Source: Pseudobacteroides sp035370245
GTDB taxonomy: Bacteria; Bacillota; Clostridia; Acetivibrionales; DSM-2933
Assembly (NCBI GenBank): GCA_035370245.1
Contig: DAOOVO010000003.1
Span: 1 to 64,000 of the forward strand
Reading direction: 5' to 3'
DNA length: 64,000 nucleotides
Shown: positions 29,801 to 37,166 of the stretch, piece by piece
How positions within the stretch are numbered: position 1 is the first letter of the stretch
Layout of the letters: each line of letters starts with the position of its first letter
Program-made: the position numbers and the translations under genes
Notes under the pieces: model-generated
Database searches by the model: none
What the model was told of the DNA's origin: nothing
The model's input: only the letters and a program-made list of their open reading frames with translations

Positions 29801-31721
29801 TAGATTTCCATATGTTATCCACCTGAGTATAAAAGGATTTTACAATAGGATAGCTTTCATATAATTCCTTCAACATATTGGGATATTGGGAAGCCTGTCC
29901 GGGAAACATGATGGATATTTTATCCGGTGTAACAGGTTCTTCCGTTCCAATATAAATTCCCTTTGCAGCAAGAAGTCCGTCATCAATTTTTTTATCACCG
30001 TCTAATTGCTCACAAACCATGCTCCATTTAGCTTTTAAATCTTCATAAGAGCTTGCACAGACGGCAACACGAATCTTCATTCCGGCAGATACTTTCATAT
30101 TATGGCTGAGAGCTGCTTTTTCAAAATCCCATTGACCATTTTGTATAAATGTCTCATAGGATTCTTTTATATCTTCATATGTATTGCCTGCAAAAAATAC
30201 CACTTCCTTGCGATATTGAGCATTATCTGCACTGCTACCCTTTTTAAAAGCACTATCATTTATGGAATATGTCTTTTTAACAAACTCCGACCTGAATTCT
30301 TCAAGACAAATATGATAATCGGCACCCCCAAATCCAAACGAGCTTACATTAGCCCTTCTAGGATGTGCGACCTGTTCATTCCATTTCATACCATCAGTTA
30401 GAATATAAAATGGAGAATCCTCTATTTTAAGCTTTGGATTAATCTCTTTTATATTTGCAGTCGGAGGCAGAATCTTGTTATGCAATGCCATGGTGGCTTT
30501 TATAACACCTGCTACACCGGCGGCATTTCTCAAATGCCCGATATTGGACTTGATTGATCCTACACCACAATAGTTTTTTCTCGTCACTCCCAAATCATTA
30601 AATGCATTTTTTAAGGCAGTTATTTCAGAAACATCTCCAACACTTGTGCCTGTTCCATGAGTTTCAATCATCTCAATAGTTTCAGCAGAATAACCGGCCA
30701 TTTTTATGGCACTTTTAATAACCCTGACCTGTCCGTCAGAGCTTGGTGCTGCTATATATTTGCCTTTTCCGTCACTTCCCTGTCCATATCCCGATATAAT
30801 GGAATATATATAATCTCCGTCTCTTATGGCATCCGAAAGCCTCTTTAATGCTACTATACCGCCTCCTAAGCCCATTACAAATCCATTGGCCCTGGAATCA
30901 AAGGGATATGATCCATCAGGCGATAAAGCATTAATTGCTGAAAACGCAACAAGGCCTACCTCCGTCAAAGTAACCTCTACTCCTCCTGTCAAAGCAAGAT
31001 CATACTCATGATTCAAAAGCCCCGATACACTAATTGCTATAGCCGTCAGTGCCGATGCACATGCAGAATCCACGGTAAAGGAAGGTCCCTGAAAATCGAA
31101 AATATTGGATATTCTGCCTGCTGTTAAGTTTTGCAGATATCCTGTAGTACTGTCCTCTGTGATATTTAAGTTACCTATGAGGAGTTTTTCCTGGACTTCA
31201 TTAAATACACTTTCGATTTTGTTCATCATTGGATTTGACTTCAATTCCGGGTGATTTAGAAATTCGCTCTCCACCCTTTGCAAAAAAGTTCTCCTAACAA
31301 CATTTTCAAAATTGTAGCCTGGTGCGCTGGTATTGAGAATTACTGCAGTTCTTTCCTTTGGAACATTGCTCTTTATATTTTGCATTACCTGATCAACGCA
31401 GTAAATTGTTGCATGTTGGTTTGGATCCATATATTCGGCTACCGCAGGAGGTATTTTATATTTTCTTAGAAGTGCTGTATTGTCCATTATTTCAGGAACA
31501 GCTGCAATATTTGTATAAGACTTGTTTTGTTTATTAGCCTTGCCGAAAAGCTCAGGTTTATAAAATAGATTCTTGTCATAAAATCTATCGGGTATTTCCC
31601 TTATAGAAATTTTTTTGTCAAGTATATTTCTCCATAGCGTATCAATTTCCTTTGCATCAGGAAATAACCCTCCCATCGCAATAATTGCAACTCTGTCCTC
31701 GGGATAGTAGTATCTACTCAT
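23847..31721 (-). CDS. multidomain type I polyketide / PUFA-like synthase, KS-AT-KS-ACP-ACP-KR-DH
   Basis: A 2624-aa megasynthase. Approximate domains: KS1 (10-480; active Cys in DSACASAL near 221, His in ETHGTGT and NIGHLRNAAG); AT (610-910; GHSLGE near 694); a second KS (1040-1520; Cys in NTACASTA, SHETYSP in place of THGTGT, and KGMTGHTMGAS); two ACPs with LGIDT serine-replacing context near 1627 and 1739; KR (1830-2290; TGGGNGI, catalytic Tyr in DYCSANS); and a hot-dog DH (2300-2624; HLLGNTPLMP, DSLMQ). The ACP motif reads GIDT, with Thr where the phosphopantetheinyl Ser normally is, so the carrier sites need checking. No ER or thioesterase. The ATG at 31721 has GGAGGT. Domain order resembles PUFA synthases; product unknown. 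Confidence 0.88.
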   Translation of the reverse strand: MSRYYYPEDRVAIIAMGGLFPDAKEIDTLWRNILDKKISIREIPDRFYDKNLFYKPELFGKANKQNKSYTNIAAVPEIMDNTALLRKYKIPPAVAEYMDPNQHATIYCVDQVMQNIKSNVPKERTAVILNTSAPGYNFENVVRRTFLQRVESEFLNHPELKSNPMMNKIESVFNEVQEKLLIGNLNITEDSTTGYLQNLTAGRISNIFDFQGPSFTVDSACASALTAIAISVSGLLNHEYDLALTGGVEVTLTEVGLVAFSAINALSPDGSYPFDSRANGFVMGLGGGIVALKRLSDAIRDGDYIYSIISGYGQGSDGKGKYIAAPSSDGQVRVIKSAIKMAGYSAETIEMIETHGTGTSVGDVSEITALKNAFNDLGVTRKNYCGVGSIKSNIGHLRNAAGVAGVIKATMALHNKILPPTANIKEINPKLKIEDSPFYILTDGMKWNEQVAHPRRANVSSFGFGGADYHICLEEFRSEFVKKTYSINDSAFKKGSSADNAQYRKEVVFFAGNTYEDIKESYETFIQNGQWDFEKAALSHNMKVSAGMKIRVAVCASSYEDLKAKWSMVCEQLDGDKKIDDGLLAAKGIYIGTEEPVTPDKISIMFPGQASQYPNMLKELYESYPIVKSFYTQVDNIWKSSYGYSLMPLIFGDDEDGIFNELRNTKNTHPAIFLSNMAIYKLLEETGIKADYMIGHSLGEITSFYAGEILDLKSAIHMVGERGYCFDKIDHDKRGQMLSVKADKSDVARIINEYGINVRIANMNSYVQTIVGGEASEIERFMKLLSDNNIVHTLLNVSHAFHTELIKEAAEDFYNKIKGLRFNKPKAKIMACHLKEFYSDIADIASLLKEQITSPVNFIDSIEKLYDEGVRVFIESGPSNVLTNLVKNILDNKDVKVIPVNYKGKDSVESFKLAIASLFACGVDVTMVPTYNILESSDKPLMNMLKGEDNSALSTNNISSSNVLSSNVSSNNIVSNTVLQNAGNVVYSGVSVGLPGTFKKAFSDDNFDILFEGTNLIEMLTEEEQNSILDLNITRILKTEEKTEFRKVSSINEMIKFAGKFGQMSMIEDYLMDEKMLKQTCLAACAGIAAGYEALKDAGIPLVREYIKTASGSLLPGRLVLPQEMREDTGIIFANGLFPIDNVINQVSQYIASKFGSKSKMDIIDFYSAVISKISDREAKKILTDWFNAHYSKLVGSSTEQDIYEFNHNFITVLSSQANNRFAQLIGATGPNLYVNTACASTASAVSIAEDMIKTGRAERVIVIGADISSTKSMLPWIGAGFFSIGVLSDSHDLFEAAVPFDNRRNGMILGSGAVGLVLEKEHDVEKRGMKGICRILGTHMFNSAGHSSKIDTNRHCIELDRFMAKMEKQYGIERNGIASKTVYCSHETYSPKNGGCGQMEKRSLEYVFGERFKDIKVINTKGMTGHTMGASIEEALSAKALQYQKIPPISNYKVEDPELSGLNLSKGGSYQFEYVLRGVSAFGGNGSYHLLQKICHGDERIFDKTTYENWIKRIVDSDDAKLKKCGRILVAEESDACSSGKTNEIKSMSLMDIKEEGFHDSFFENNYGKSLNNDINEFAQGFDIDETAVQDYGNVEEEVLKVYSEITKYPVEMLDMEMELEADLGIDTVKQATIFSMLSEKFGLNYEGSVALSNYPTIGHIVKFLHSKTKGKSENKGLKDENKESESKNIVMESQNKVVSSNSGNRDIILDIISEITMYPKEMLENEMEFEADLGIDTIKQASIFSKIGEKFKIEDTAVFNPSKIKTIGSIIELVESNFNADIDNNDEKATENNKAAEDNIERELCIQVPVVEEEDITSKDFDIQKKNILIIGDNRESLESAAHYFGAYTDNLSIINFTYPVDMESLEKQIETLANNNIDVIIDLTHIGLCIDFTKLSIEEENKYLTLSSEARFVFYKNLLKAVKKPKIRIVAAVCMDGGFGFTDNPDVIHDPFYGAICGFYKGLGKEFTDCVVKVLDIGASKEKILGDEDLSKILNEIEACSTYSEVGYIGSKRVVIKLDNLDRSELKNDLNLNGDHFLITGGGNGITAEIIKGLSKRVTGKFTILGRTPLPPDIEEISRMDEASLEKKKVEIRRSLLEKGLKATPIEVQREYDKILKSISVYTVMNELKSKNCSVLYIDCDVSDYDRLKSALDSAINAHGPINVLVHAAGIEKSNLLNKKTLEEFNEIFNVKAKGLCNLYRLVNKNDLNVIVGFSSISGRFGNQAQIDYCSANSFITSFMSMAGKENKDVQAISIAWSGWRDMGMAWRNEFVKSNSEELGIHLIEPDRGVKEFINLLTSRLSAAEFVMSRGLGSFKEYTVIKESTLKTPFIDWVSKKDGKIQNVYKVLSVKRDPIIKNHLLGNTPLMPAVGFMEICAEFHSLLYGRKKQYCFKDITLTNPLKLHRENPQEIIMVPSEIENDWYNAIFYNYFQPKNMEGRLNELNNMKFSGLLGSYQDIMYLKKLEDKDMREYYVRDLLEEQSKKIKNGIGFGPLFMDDNCIKLNKVKIDEDSIVYSVFMSEEQITNKQYNLDNLLINPVFMDSLMQACGIHSAEVSGKVHLPWKIDEFGVVNVPRTLGNYRAYGKLISQNDEMKTYDVIMFDENDDVNYYAKGVIVRRINS

Positions 31722-31790
31722 TTTAACCTCCAATCTCATTTCAAACAATAAAAGCTCATATTATTAAAGAGAATAACATCGGGCATTTTA

Positions 31791-32756
31791 TTAAATGCCT
31801 TTAGTTAAAAAATCTACAATATCTGCTGCCAGCCTTGGAACCCTCAGGACATTCAAATGTCCTGCAGAGTAAACATTCACATTGGTTATTCCTGTTTTCT
31901 CTATAAATCTCTTGTATTTAATCTCAGAAATAATTTGATCATAAACGGAATATACAACCGCAATCATGTTATTATCTGTTTGATAATCGATATTATGGCA
32001 CGGATCCAGTTTCTGAAGCATTTTTGTGTATTCATTCATATCAAATCCGCTGTTTATAATGTCTCTTCCAATAGTGGTAAGCAACGGATTATCCAATACC
32101 AATGTTGAAAGCTCCGTAACCGGATTAAATAAAAATGTTTTAACAGCTTGACCTTTTAATATAAAGTATTTAAATGCCATGCATCCACCCATACTAAAAC
32201 CCGTTAAAATTGTTTCTAGCGAATTAAGAGACTCTATAAACATATAAGAAGCCTCAATATCATACATGGTTTGTGCTATGGCATTACATGTTCTGTAAAT
32301 ATCCGCACTAAAAAAGTATTCTCCGCTAAAACTGCTATGGTGAGGCTTTCTTTCAAAATGGTACGGCAAAAGCATAAAAAACACATTAACATTTAAGTTA
32401 TTAAGCTGCTTTATAAAATAAACATAATTTGCCATATTATCGTCAAACAAACCGTGCAGTAACAGCATATTGTATTTGGGATTTGCTGCAGGATAATAAT
32501 ATAAATATATCCTGTCATTTTCTATATATCGACGTGAACTTAAATATGAAGGCATGCTGAAAGCTGTTATGCCTTCTTTACTCACTAGTTCTTCTACATT
32601 TGATTTATCTAAAGATAAATTTCCGATATTCTCAAAAGAAATAGTGTCATCTTTAAATAAAGAATTTATGGGAGAGTGGCTAACTTTTGAAAGTTTTTCA
32701 TTTATTAATTTTTCAGTTGCAAAAGAGTCAACATATTTAGAGCTGGTTTCATTCAT
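31791..32756 (-). CDS. alpha/beta-hydrolase, possible thioesterase of the polyketide operon
   Basis: A 321-aa protein with an alpha/beta-hydrolase core: oxyanion LLLHGLFDD, nucleophile elbow GFSMGG, and a late AGHLNVLRVPR that supplies the catalytic His. It lacks a signal peptide, so it is cytosolic. As the synthase has no thioesterase domain, this enzyme may release the acyl product; it could equally act on another ester. It lies between the ligase gene (27 bases) and the synthase gene (69 bases) in the same orientation. Confidence 0.75.
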   Translation of the reverse strand: MNETSSKYVDSFATEKLINEKLSKVSHSPINSLFKDDTISFENIGNLSLDKSNVEELVSKEGITAFSMPSYLSSRRYIENDRIYLYYYPAANPKYNMLLLHGLFDDNMANYVYFIKQLNNLNVNVFFMLLPYHFERKPHHSSFSGEYFFSADIYRTCNAIAQTMYDIEASYMFIESLNSLETILTGFSMGGCMAFKYFILKGQAVKTFLFNPVTELSTLVLDNPLLTTIGRDIINSGFDMNEYTKMLQKLDPCHNIDYQTDNNMIAVVYSVYDQIISEIKYKRFIEKTGITNVNVYSAGHLNVLRVPRLAADIVDFLTKGI

Positions 32757-32783
32757 CGTTGTTTATAAACTCCCCTCAACTTA

Positions 32784-34283
32784 TTAATAGCTTTTTAAAG
32801 CTTTTTTATCGATTTTACCAAGGTTGTTCCTTGGGAATTCATCCAAAATGACTATATATTTTGGTATTTTAAAGTTAGCAATTTTTTCGGATACGTATTT
32901 TATCAAATCTCTCTCGGTACATGTTGCATTATCCTTAAGAACGACAAAAGCTTTCACAATCTGTCCATATGTTTTATCTTCCACACCTACAGCCGCCGAA
33001 TCAACCACATCCTTATGTGAATTTAATACGGCTTCTATTTCAAGGGGAGATATTTTTAAACCCGCTACATTAATAAATTCAGTCTTTCTTCCGCACAATA
33101 CAAATGAACCGTCACTTCTTCTATATCCATTGTCTCCTGTATAAATTTTTCCGTCACGAAGCCTTTCTAGGGTTTCCACAGGTTTATTGAGGTATCCTAG
33201 CATTATTCCTCTGCCTGATACACGAATTTCACCAATAATTCCATCCTCTAAGACATTACCATCCTCATCAACAACATCAACCTCAAGAATTCCACTAGGC
33301 GGAAATCCCACATTACCTGCAGGTTCAGGCAACATGGACATTCTAGTAGCTATTAGAGTGGTTGTCTCAGTCATTCCATAGCCTTCATCCAAATATATTC
33401 CGGTAGCTTTGTACCATGACAATGCTGTTTCATAGCTTAAAGGTGCAGCCGCTGAAAAGGCAGCTTTAAGCTTCCTTAGGGAATCGTACATGGACTCGTA
33501 TCTTAGAAGCTGCTGATAATGTGTTGGCACTCCAAACATATGTGTGACTTTTTCACTGAGTATTGTTTTGGATATTTTTACCGGTTGAAATGCTCTCAAA
33601 AAAACTATAGCTGATTTTCCCGCTAATGAAGGTATTAAAATAGACACCGAACCGAATCCGTGTGAGAACGGTACAAAACACAGTATTCGATCCTCCGGAA
33701 TATATCTATACATAGAACAATTACTTTTTTCAAGAAATGTATAAAAGCAGCCTGTGGTAAGCATTACACCCTTTGGCTTAGAAGATGTACCGGATGTATA
33801 AAGCAGCAAAGCCAGTTCATCTTCTTTATAATTGTAATATTCAAAATTATCATCTTCACATGTCACGCTTTCTAATTCCTTGCGATATTCTTCAATATTT
33901 ATGATATCGGCATCAATGTCATCCTGGTCCTTAAATTCTGCTCTTATGTCTTTTCCTTCCAGGTGAGTAATCAAACATTTAGATCCCGAATCCTGCAAGT
34001 AATAAATTAATTCTCCTGCTTTGTACAACGGATCCACAAGACATGCAACTCCGCCTATATACTGAATGGCCAAAAAAATGACAGCCGCATCGATGCTATT
34101 ATACAGATGCGTTGATATTACCGAACCCGAGGTATACCCCTTGTCCTTCAAATACCTTGCAGCCTTCCTTACTTCGCTCATAAGCTGTCCATATGTAAGT
34201 CTGCTACCGTCTTCGCCATCTATCAGTGCATCAAAATCAAAATACTTTGCATCGGTATTATAAAGCAATTCACAGTAATTCAC
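32784..34283 (-). CDS. adenylate-forming acyl-CoA/acyl-ACP ligase
   Basis: A class I adenylate-forming enzyme of about 499 aa. Motifs: LLLYTSGTSSKPKG (A3), YGMTETT (A5), YTGDNGYRR (A7), GRKTEFINVAGLKI (A8) and NNLGKIDKK (A10, catalytic Lys). It would activate a carboxylic acid and load it onto CoA or, given the neighbouring free ACP, an ACP, providing a starter for the operon. The GTG at 34283 follows GGGGTG at good spacing; an alternative GTG at 34292 is possible. Confidence 0.87.
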   Translation of the reverse strand: MNYCELLYNTDAKYFDFDALIDGEDGSRLTYGQLMSEVRKAARYLKDKGYTSGSVISTHLYNSIDAAVIFLAIQYIGGVACLVDPLYKAGELIYYLQDSGSKCLITHLEGKDIRAEFKDQDDIDADIINIEEYRKELESVTCEDDNFEYYNYKEDELALLLYTSGTSSKPKGVMLTTGCFYTFLEKSNCSMYRYIPEDRILCFVPFSHGFGSVSILIPSLAGKSAIVFLRAFQPVKISKTILSEKVTHMFGVPTHYQQLLRYESMYDSLRKLKAAFSAAAPLSYETALSWYKATGIYLDEGYGMTETTTLIATRMSMLPEPAGNVGFPPSGILEVDVVDEDGNVLEDGIIGEIRVSGRGIMLGYLNKPVETLERLRDGKIYTGDNGYRRSDGSFVLCGRKTEFINVAGLKISPLEIEAVLNSHKDVVDSAAVGVEDKTYGQIVKAFVVLKDNATCTERDLIKYVSEKIANFKIPKYIVILDEFPRNNLGKIDKKALKSY

Positions 34284-34318
34284 AAAATTCACCCCATCAA
34301 TAAAATTGTATTTTAAAC

Positions 34319-35353
34319 CTAATATCTAAAAATCATCCCGCCACTGCTAGCACCGGCTCCATGTGCCTGCATCATAACAATATCGCCTCGTTTTAAACGG
34401 CCTGTTTCAATAAGATGATTTAGATTCAACGGACTCATAGCAGCTACCGTATTACCGTGCTTATAAAATAAGCTTGTGCTTTTTTCCTTTGGCAGCCCAA
34501 CCTCTTTTAATTGAGCCTCCCATATTCTAGTGGATTGGTCGGAAGTTACAAAATAATCAATATCGTCAATTGAACCTCCAAAATCTGATAGCAGCTTATC
34601 CGATATGATTTTTGCATACTGTGCCGCACTCTGGAATACTATATTTCCATCTACAATCCTCATGAAAAAAATGCTTGAGTCCACTTTTTCACCGCAATTC
34701 CTATAACTTGTACCATACTTAATAAATGCATTATCATACAAAAAATGATTTGTTATAATATATGATGAAAAAAAATGTTTTACATCTGAATACCCGATAA
34801 GCATCGCTGCAATTGCATCGCCAAATAAGAATACGGTTTTAGGATCAGGCATATTCCAGAAATTACAGCATTTCCCCATTGCACTACCCCCAAGAATCAG
34901 TACATAGTCATCACCTGATGCAATATACCTGATTGCCAAATCCATTGCATGTATGAAACCGCTGCAGGCCGCAAAAATGTCAAATGCAGGTATTCCCTTT
35001 TTTGCACCAAGCTTTCTTAATGCACCGATAGAAGTGGCCGGCACATTATAATCACCTGAAAGCTTTGTGAAAACAACCCTGTCAATACTGTCAATGTCTA
35101 TGTTTGCCCTTTCAAGACATTGATTGATTGCTTCCGCCATGAGATCTTCAACCTTTTCATCGAGCCCCATCCACCTTCTCTCTTTAATACCCAAGGCATA
35201 TTCAACAGCTCTGTCAGTTGCTACTATATTATATTTGTCAATAATATTCTGATTAGTTACAATATTTTTAGGAAGAGCTACCCCCGTTGATAGAATTCTG
35301 GAGTATCTACTGATATTTAGAGGCTCTATGTCTGGAAATACAATGTTCTGCAA
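34319..35353 (-). CDS. KAS III-like condensing enzyme retaining the catalytic Cys
   Basis: A 344-aa thiolase-fold protein of FabH type. The nucleophile Cys is present (FAACSGF), and Asn of the triad is present (HGNTVAAM). The His of the usual HQAN motif is replaced (TSDQSTRI). This changed triad argues for acyl transfer or an unusual condensation rather than standard malonyl-ACP decarboxylation. TTG start with GGAGGAG 5 bases upstream. It is separated by the ACP gene from a paralogue lacking Cys, suggesting a heterodimer. Confidence 0.85.
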   Translation of the reverse strand: MQNIVFPDIEPLNISRYSRILSTGVALPKNIVTNQNIIDKYNIVATDRAVEYALGIKERRWMGLDEKVEDLMAEAINQCLERANIDIDSIDRVVFTKLSGDYNVPATSIGALRKLGAKKGIPAFDIFAACSGFIHAMDLAIRYIASGDDYVLILGGSAMGKCCNFWNMPDPKTVFLFGDAIAAMLIGYSDVKHFFSSYIITNHFLYDNAFIKYGTSYRNCGEKVDSSIFFMRIVDGNIVFQSAAQYAKIISDKLLSDFGGSIDDIDYFVTSDQSTRIWEAQLKEVGLPKEKSTSLFYKHGNTVAAMSPLNLNHLIETGRLKRGDIVMMQAHGAGASSGGMIFRY

Positions 35354-35503
35354 TTTTCTCCTCCAATTATATTAAATACATTATTAATCTTACATTTAGC
35401 AGAGCAAAATAACCAACTCTTTATGGAATTTTGCGATAGATAAATGTAAATGATTAAACCTCATTTAATTAAAATGTAATAAAATGACTTAACATTAAAG
35501 ATA

Positions 35504-35749
35504 TTATTTGTTTTGAATCTTGTTATAAATAAAATCTACCAGATTCTTCATAACATATAATTCCGGCTCACCTTCTACCATAGGTATGGAAAATGTCTCG
35601 GAAAACCTGAATCCCAACTCAACTATGGCAATAGAATCTGCACACAACTCATCCACAAGATTTGTGTCAGGATTAACCTCTTTTTCATCAACCCTTAGGT
35701 AATCAACTATCAACTCTTTTGTTTTTTCATATACTTCATCGTAATTCAT
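35504..35749 (-). CDS. free acyl carrier protein
   Basis: An 81-aa acidic four-helix ACP with the phosphopantetheine attachment serine in CADSIAIVEL (near residue 39). It lies between two KAS III-like genes, with GGGGG before its ATG and 15 bases after the upstream gene. It is probably charged by the ligase and by the PPTase of the same operon, and hands an acyl starter to the KAS III enzymes or the megasynthase. Confidence 0.9.
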   Translation of the reverse strand: MNYDEVYEKTKELIVDYLRVDEKEVNPDTNLVDELCADSIAIVELGFRFSETFSIPMVEGEPELYVMKNLVDFIYNKIQNK

Positions 35750-35764
35750 TTTTTTCCCCCTATT

Positions 35765-36841
35765 CTATGCTTTATATATAATGCCGCCTCCACTTATACC
35801 TTCACCATGAGAAATCATCATGATATTCATGCCTTCTACAATTTTGCCCTGTTTAAAACCCATATCAAGCTGCAAAGGAAGCATGGCAGACATTGTATTT
35901 CCATAGTCCTTTAAAAGAGATATGCTCTTATCTTCATTAAGACCCAGGGTTTCCAACGTTATCTCCCATACCTTTCGATTATTTTCAGTAACTAAAACCA
36001 AATCAATTTCTTTTAATGAAAGACCGCTTTCCTCAAGTAAGTTGTTTGAAACTGCTATAGTTGCCTGCCTGTAAAACTCCTCTGCCTTTTTCCAGTTATC
36101 CATTCGATAGGTATCATATAAAATTGATAAATCGACACTAAGTCCCATATCAGCCATAGTTAGGGGACTTAAAGCATAAGAAAGCTCGTAAAACTCACAA
36201 TTTGAATAAAAGTAACTCGCTAAAATATGTTTATCCTTTGAATGACTGAATAAAACTGCAGTGGCGGCATCACCAAACAAAAATGCTACTCTCGGATCTG
36301 TCTTGCTTATCATCCTGTTGGTAATCCCACCTGAAGCTAATAGAATATGCTCGTCTCCAGTATTTATGTACTTTGAGATCAAATCAAAGGCTATCAAAAA
36401 TGAAGATATACCTCCGTCTATGTCAAATGCTTGAATTGCTTTTTTATTTCCAAGCTTTTGTTTCAATTTACTTGCTGTCATTGGTAAGATATTATCACCG
36501 ATATATTTATTTACAAAAATTCTAGACAGAAAATCCGGCTCAAAACCACATTGAATCAGACACTTTTGTGCTGCACGACATAATAAATCGCTATCCTCGA
36601 AAGCTTCATCCGCAACATGCCTCTTTTCAACGCCAACGGATTTAATAATGGCAGGACTCTTAAATGCTAGACCATATTTTTCAATAATTTCATCATTGCT
36701 AATTGTTGTTTCAGGTACAAATGATGCAATCGAGCGAATCTTGCAATAGCGGTTAAAACTTTTCTTTTTTAATTTAGGAAAACAAAATTCTTTTTGACCC
36801 ATTGTTCTATATACTTCCACATCTAAAATACTTTCGTTCAT
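35765..36841 (-). CDS. KAS III-like protein without the active-site Cys
   Basis: A 358-aa paralogue of the enzyme at 34319 (shared AFDI..F.IAFDL, VAFLFGDAATAV, YGNTMSAMLPL). The catalytic Cys position reads DGGISSF instead of AACSGF, so Cys is replaced by Ile, and the His motif is TENNRKV. Only the Asn (YGNTMSA) remains. It is probably a non-catalytic partner, analogous to the chain-length-factor subunit of type II PKS or to PqsB in PqsBC. It is the first gene of the operon and has a poor ribosome site. Confidence 0.82.
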   Translation of the reverse strand: MNESILDVEVYRTMGQKEFCFPKLKKKSFNRYCKIRSIASFVPETTISNDEIIEKYGLAFKSPAIIKSVGVEKRHVADEAFEDSDLLCRAAQKCLIQCGFEPDFLSRIFVNKYIGDNILPMTASKLKQKLGNKKAIQAFDIDGGISSFLIAFDLISKYINTGDEHILLASGGITNRMISKTDPRVAFLFGDAATAVLFSHSKDKHILASYFYSNCEFYELSYALSPLTMADMGLSVDLSILYDTYRMDNWKKAEEFYRQATIAVSNNLLEESGLSLKEIDLVLVTENNRKVWEITLETLGLNEDKSISLLKDYGNTMSAMLPLQLDMGFKQGKIVEGMNIMMISHGEGISGGGIIYKA

Positions 36842-37166
36842 ATAATCTTTACTTAAATTTTAAAATTTTTTAAAATATTTGGCTATAATGCAGTATTATC
36901 TTTTTTACAACATATTATAGCATACTTCCAAAAAAATAACAGACCTTTTCCGTGAATTTTTTTTTAACTTTATGTTGATTTTTTTTGAATTAAACATATG
37001 TAATATTGTGCATAATAATATCTTGACCATTTTTTCTTATTTTTTACTATTTCTACATTATTTTATATTATGGCACAATTTATAATTAAAAGCAACATAA
37101 AAAATGAAGATATGCATTCATTAAGAAAATGCATATCTTCATAATCAAAAAGTACTTGATACTAAA
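36842..37166. other. promoter region of the polyketide operon and leuS terminator
   Basis: No gene seen. The region is very AT-rich (about 80% by eye), with poly-A/T tracts between 36940 and 37080. It should contain the promoter of the minus-strand operon but no element is convincing. The right end holds the leuS terminator. Confidence 0.4.
37105..37141 (-). terminator. terminator of leuS operon
   Basis: A 14-bp stem TGAAGATATGCATT / AATGCATATCTTCA, followed on the minus strand by TTTTTTATG; 25 bases after the leuS stop. Confidence 0.85.

Noticed and set aside
28730..30400. Plus-strand frames of 80-150 codons inside the synthase gene
   Set aside because: They are shadows of the 7.9-kb coding frame, with no ribosome sites and no recognisable products.
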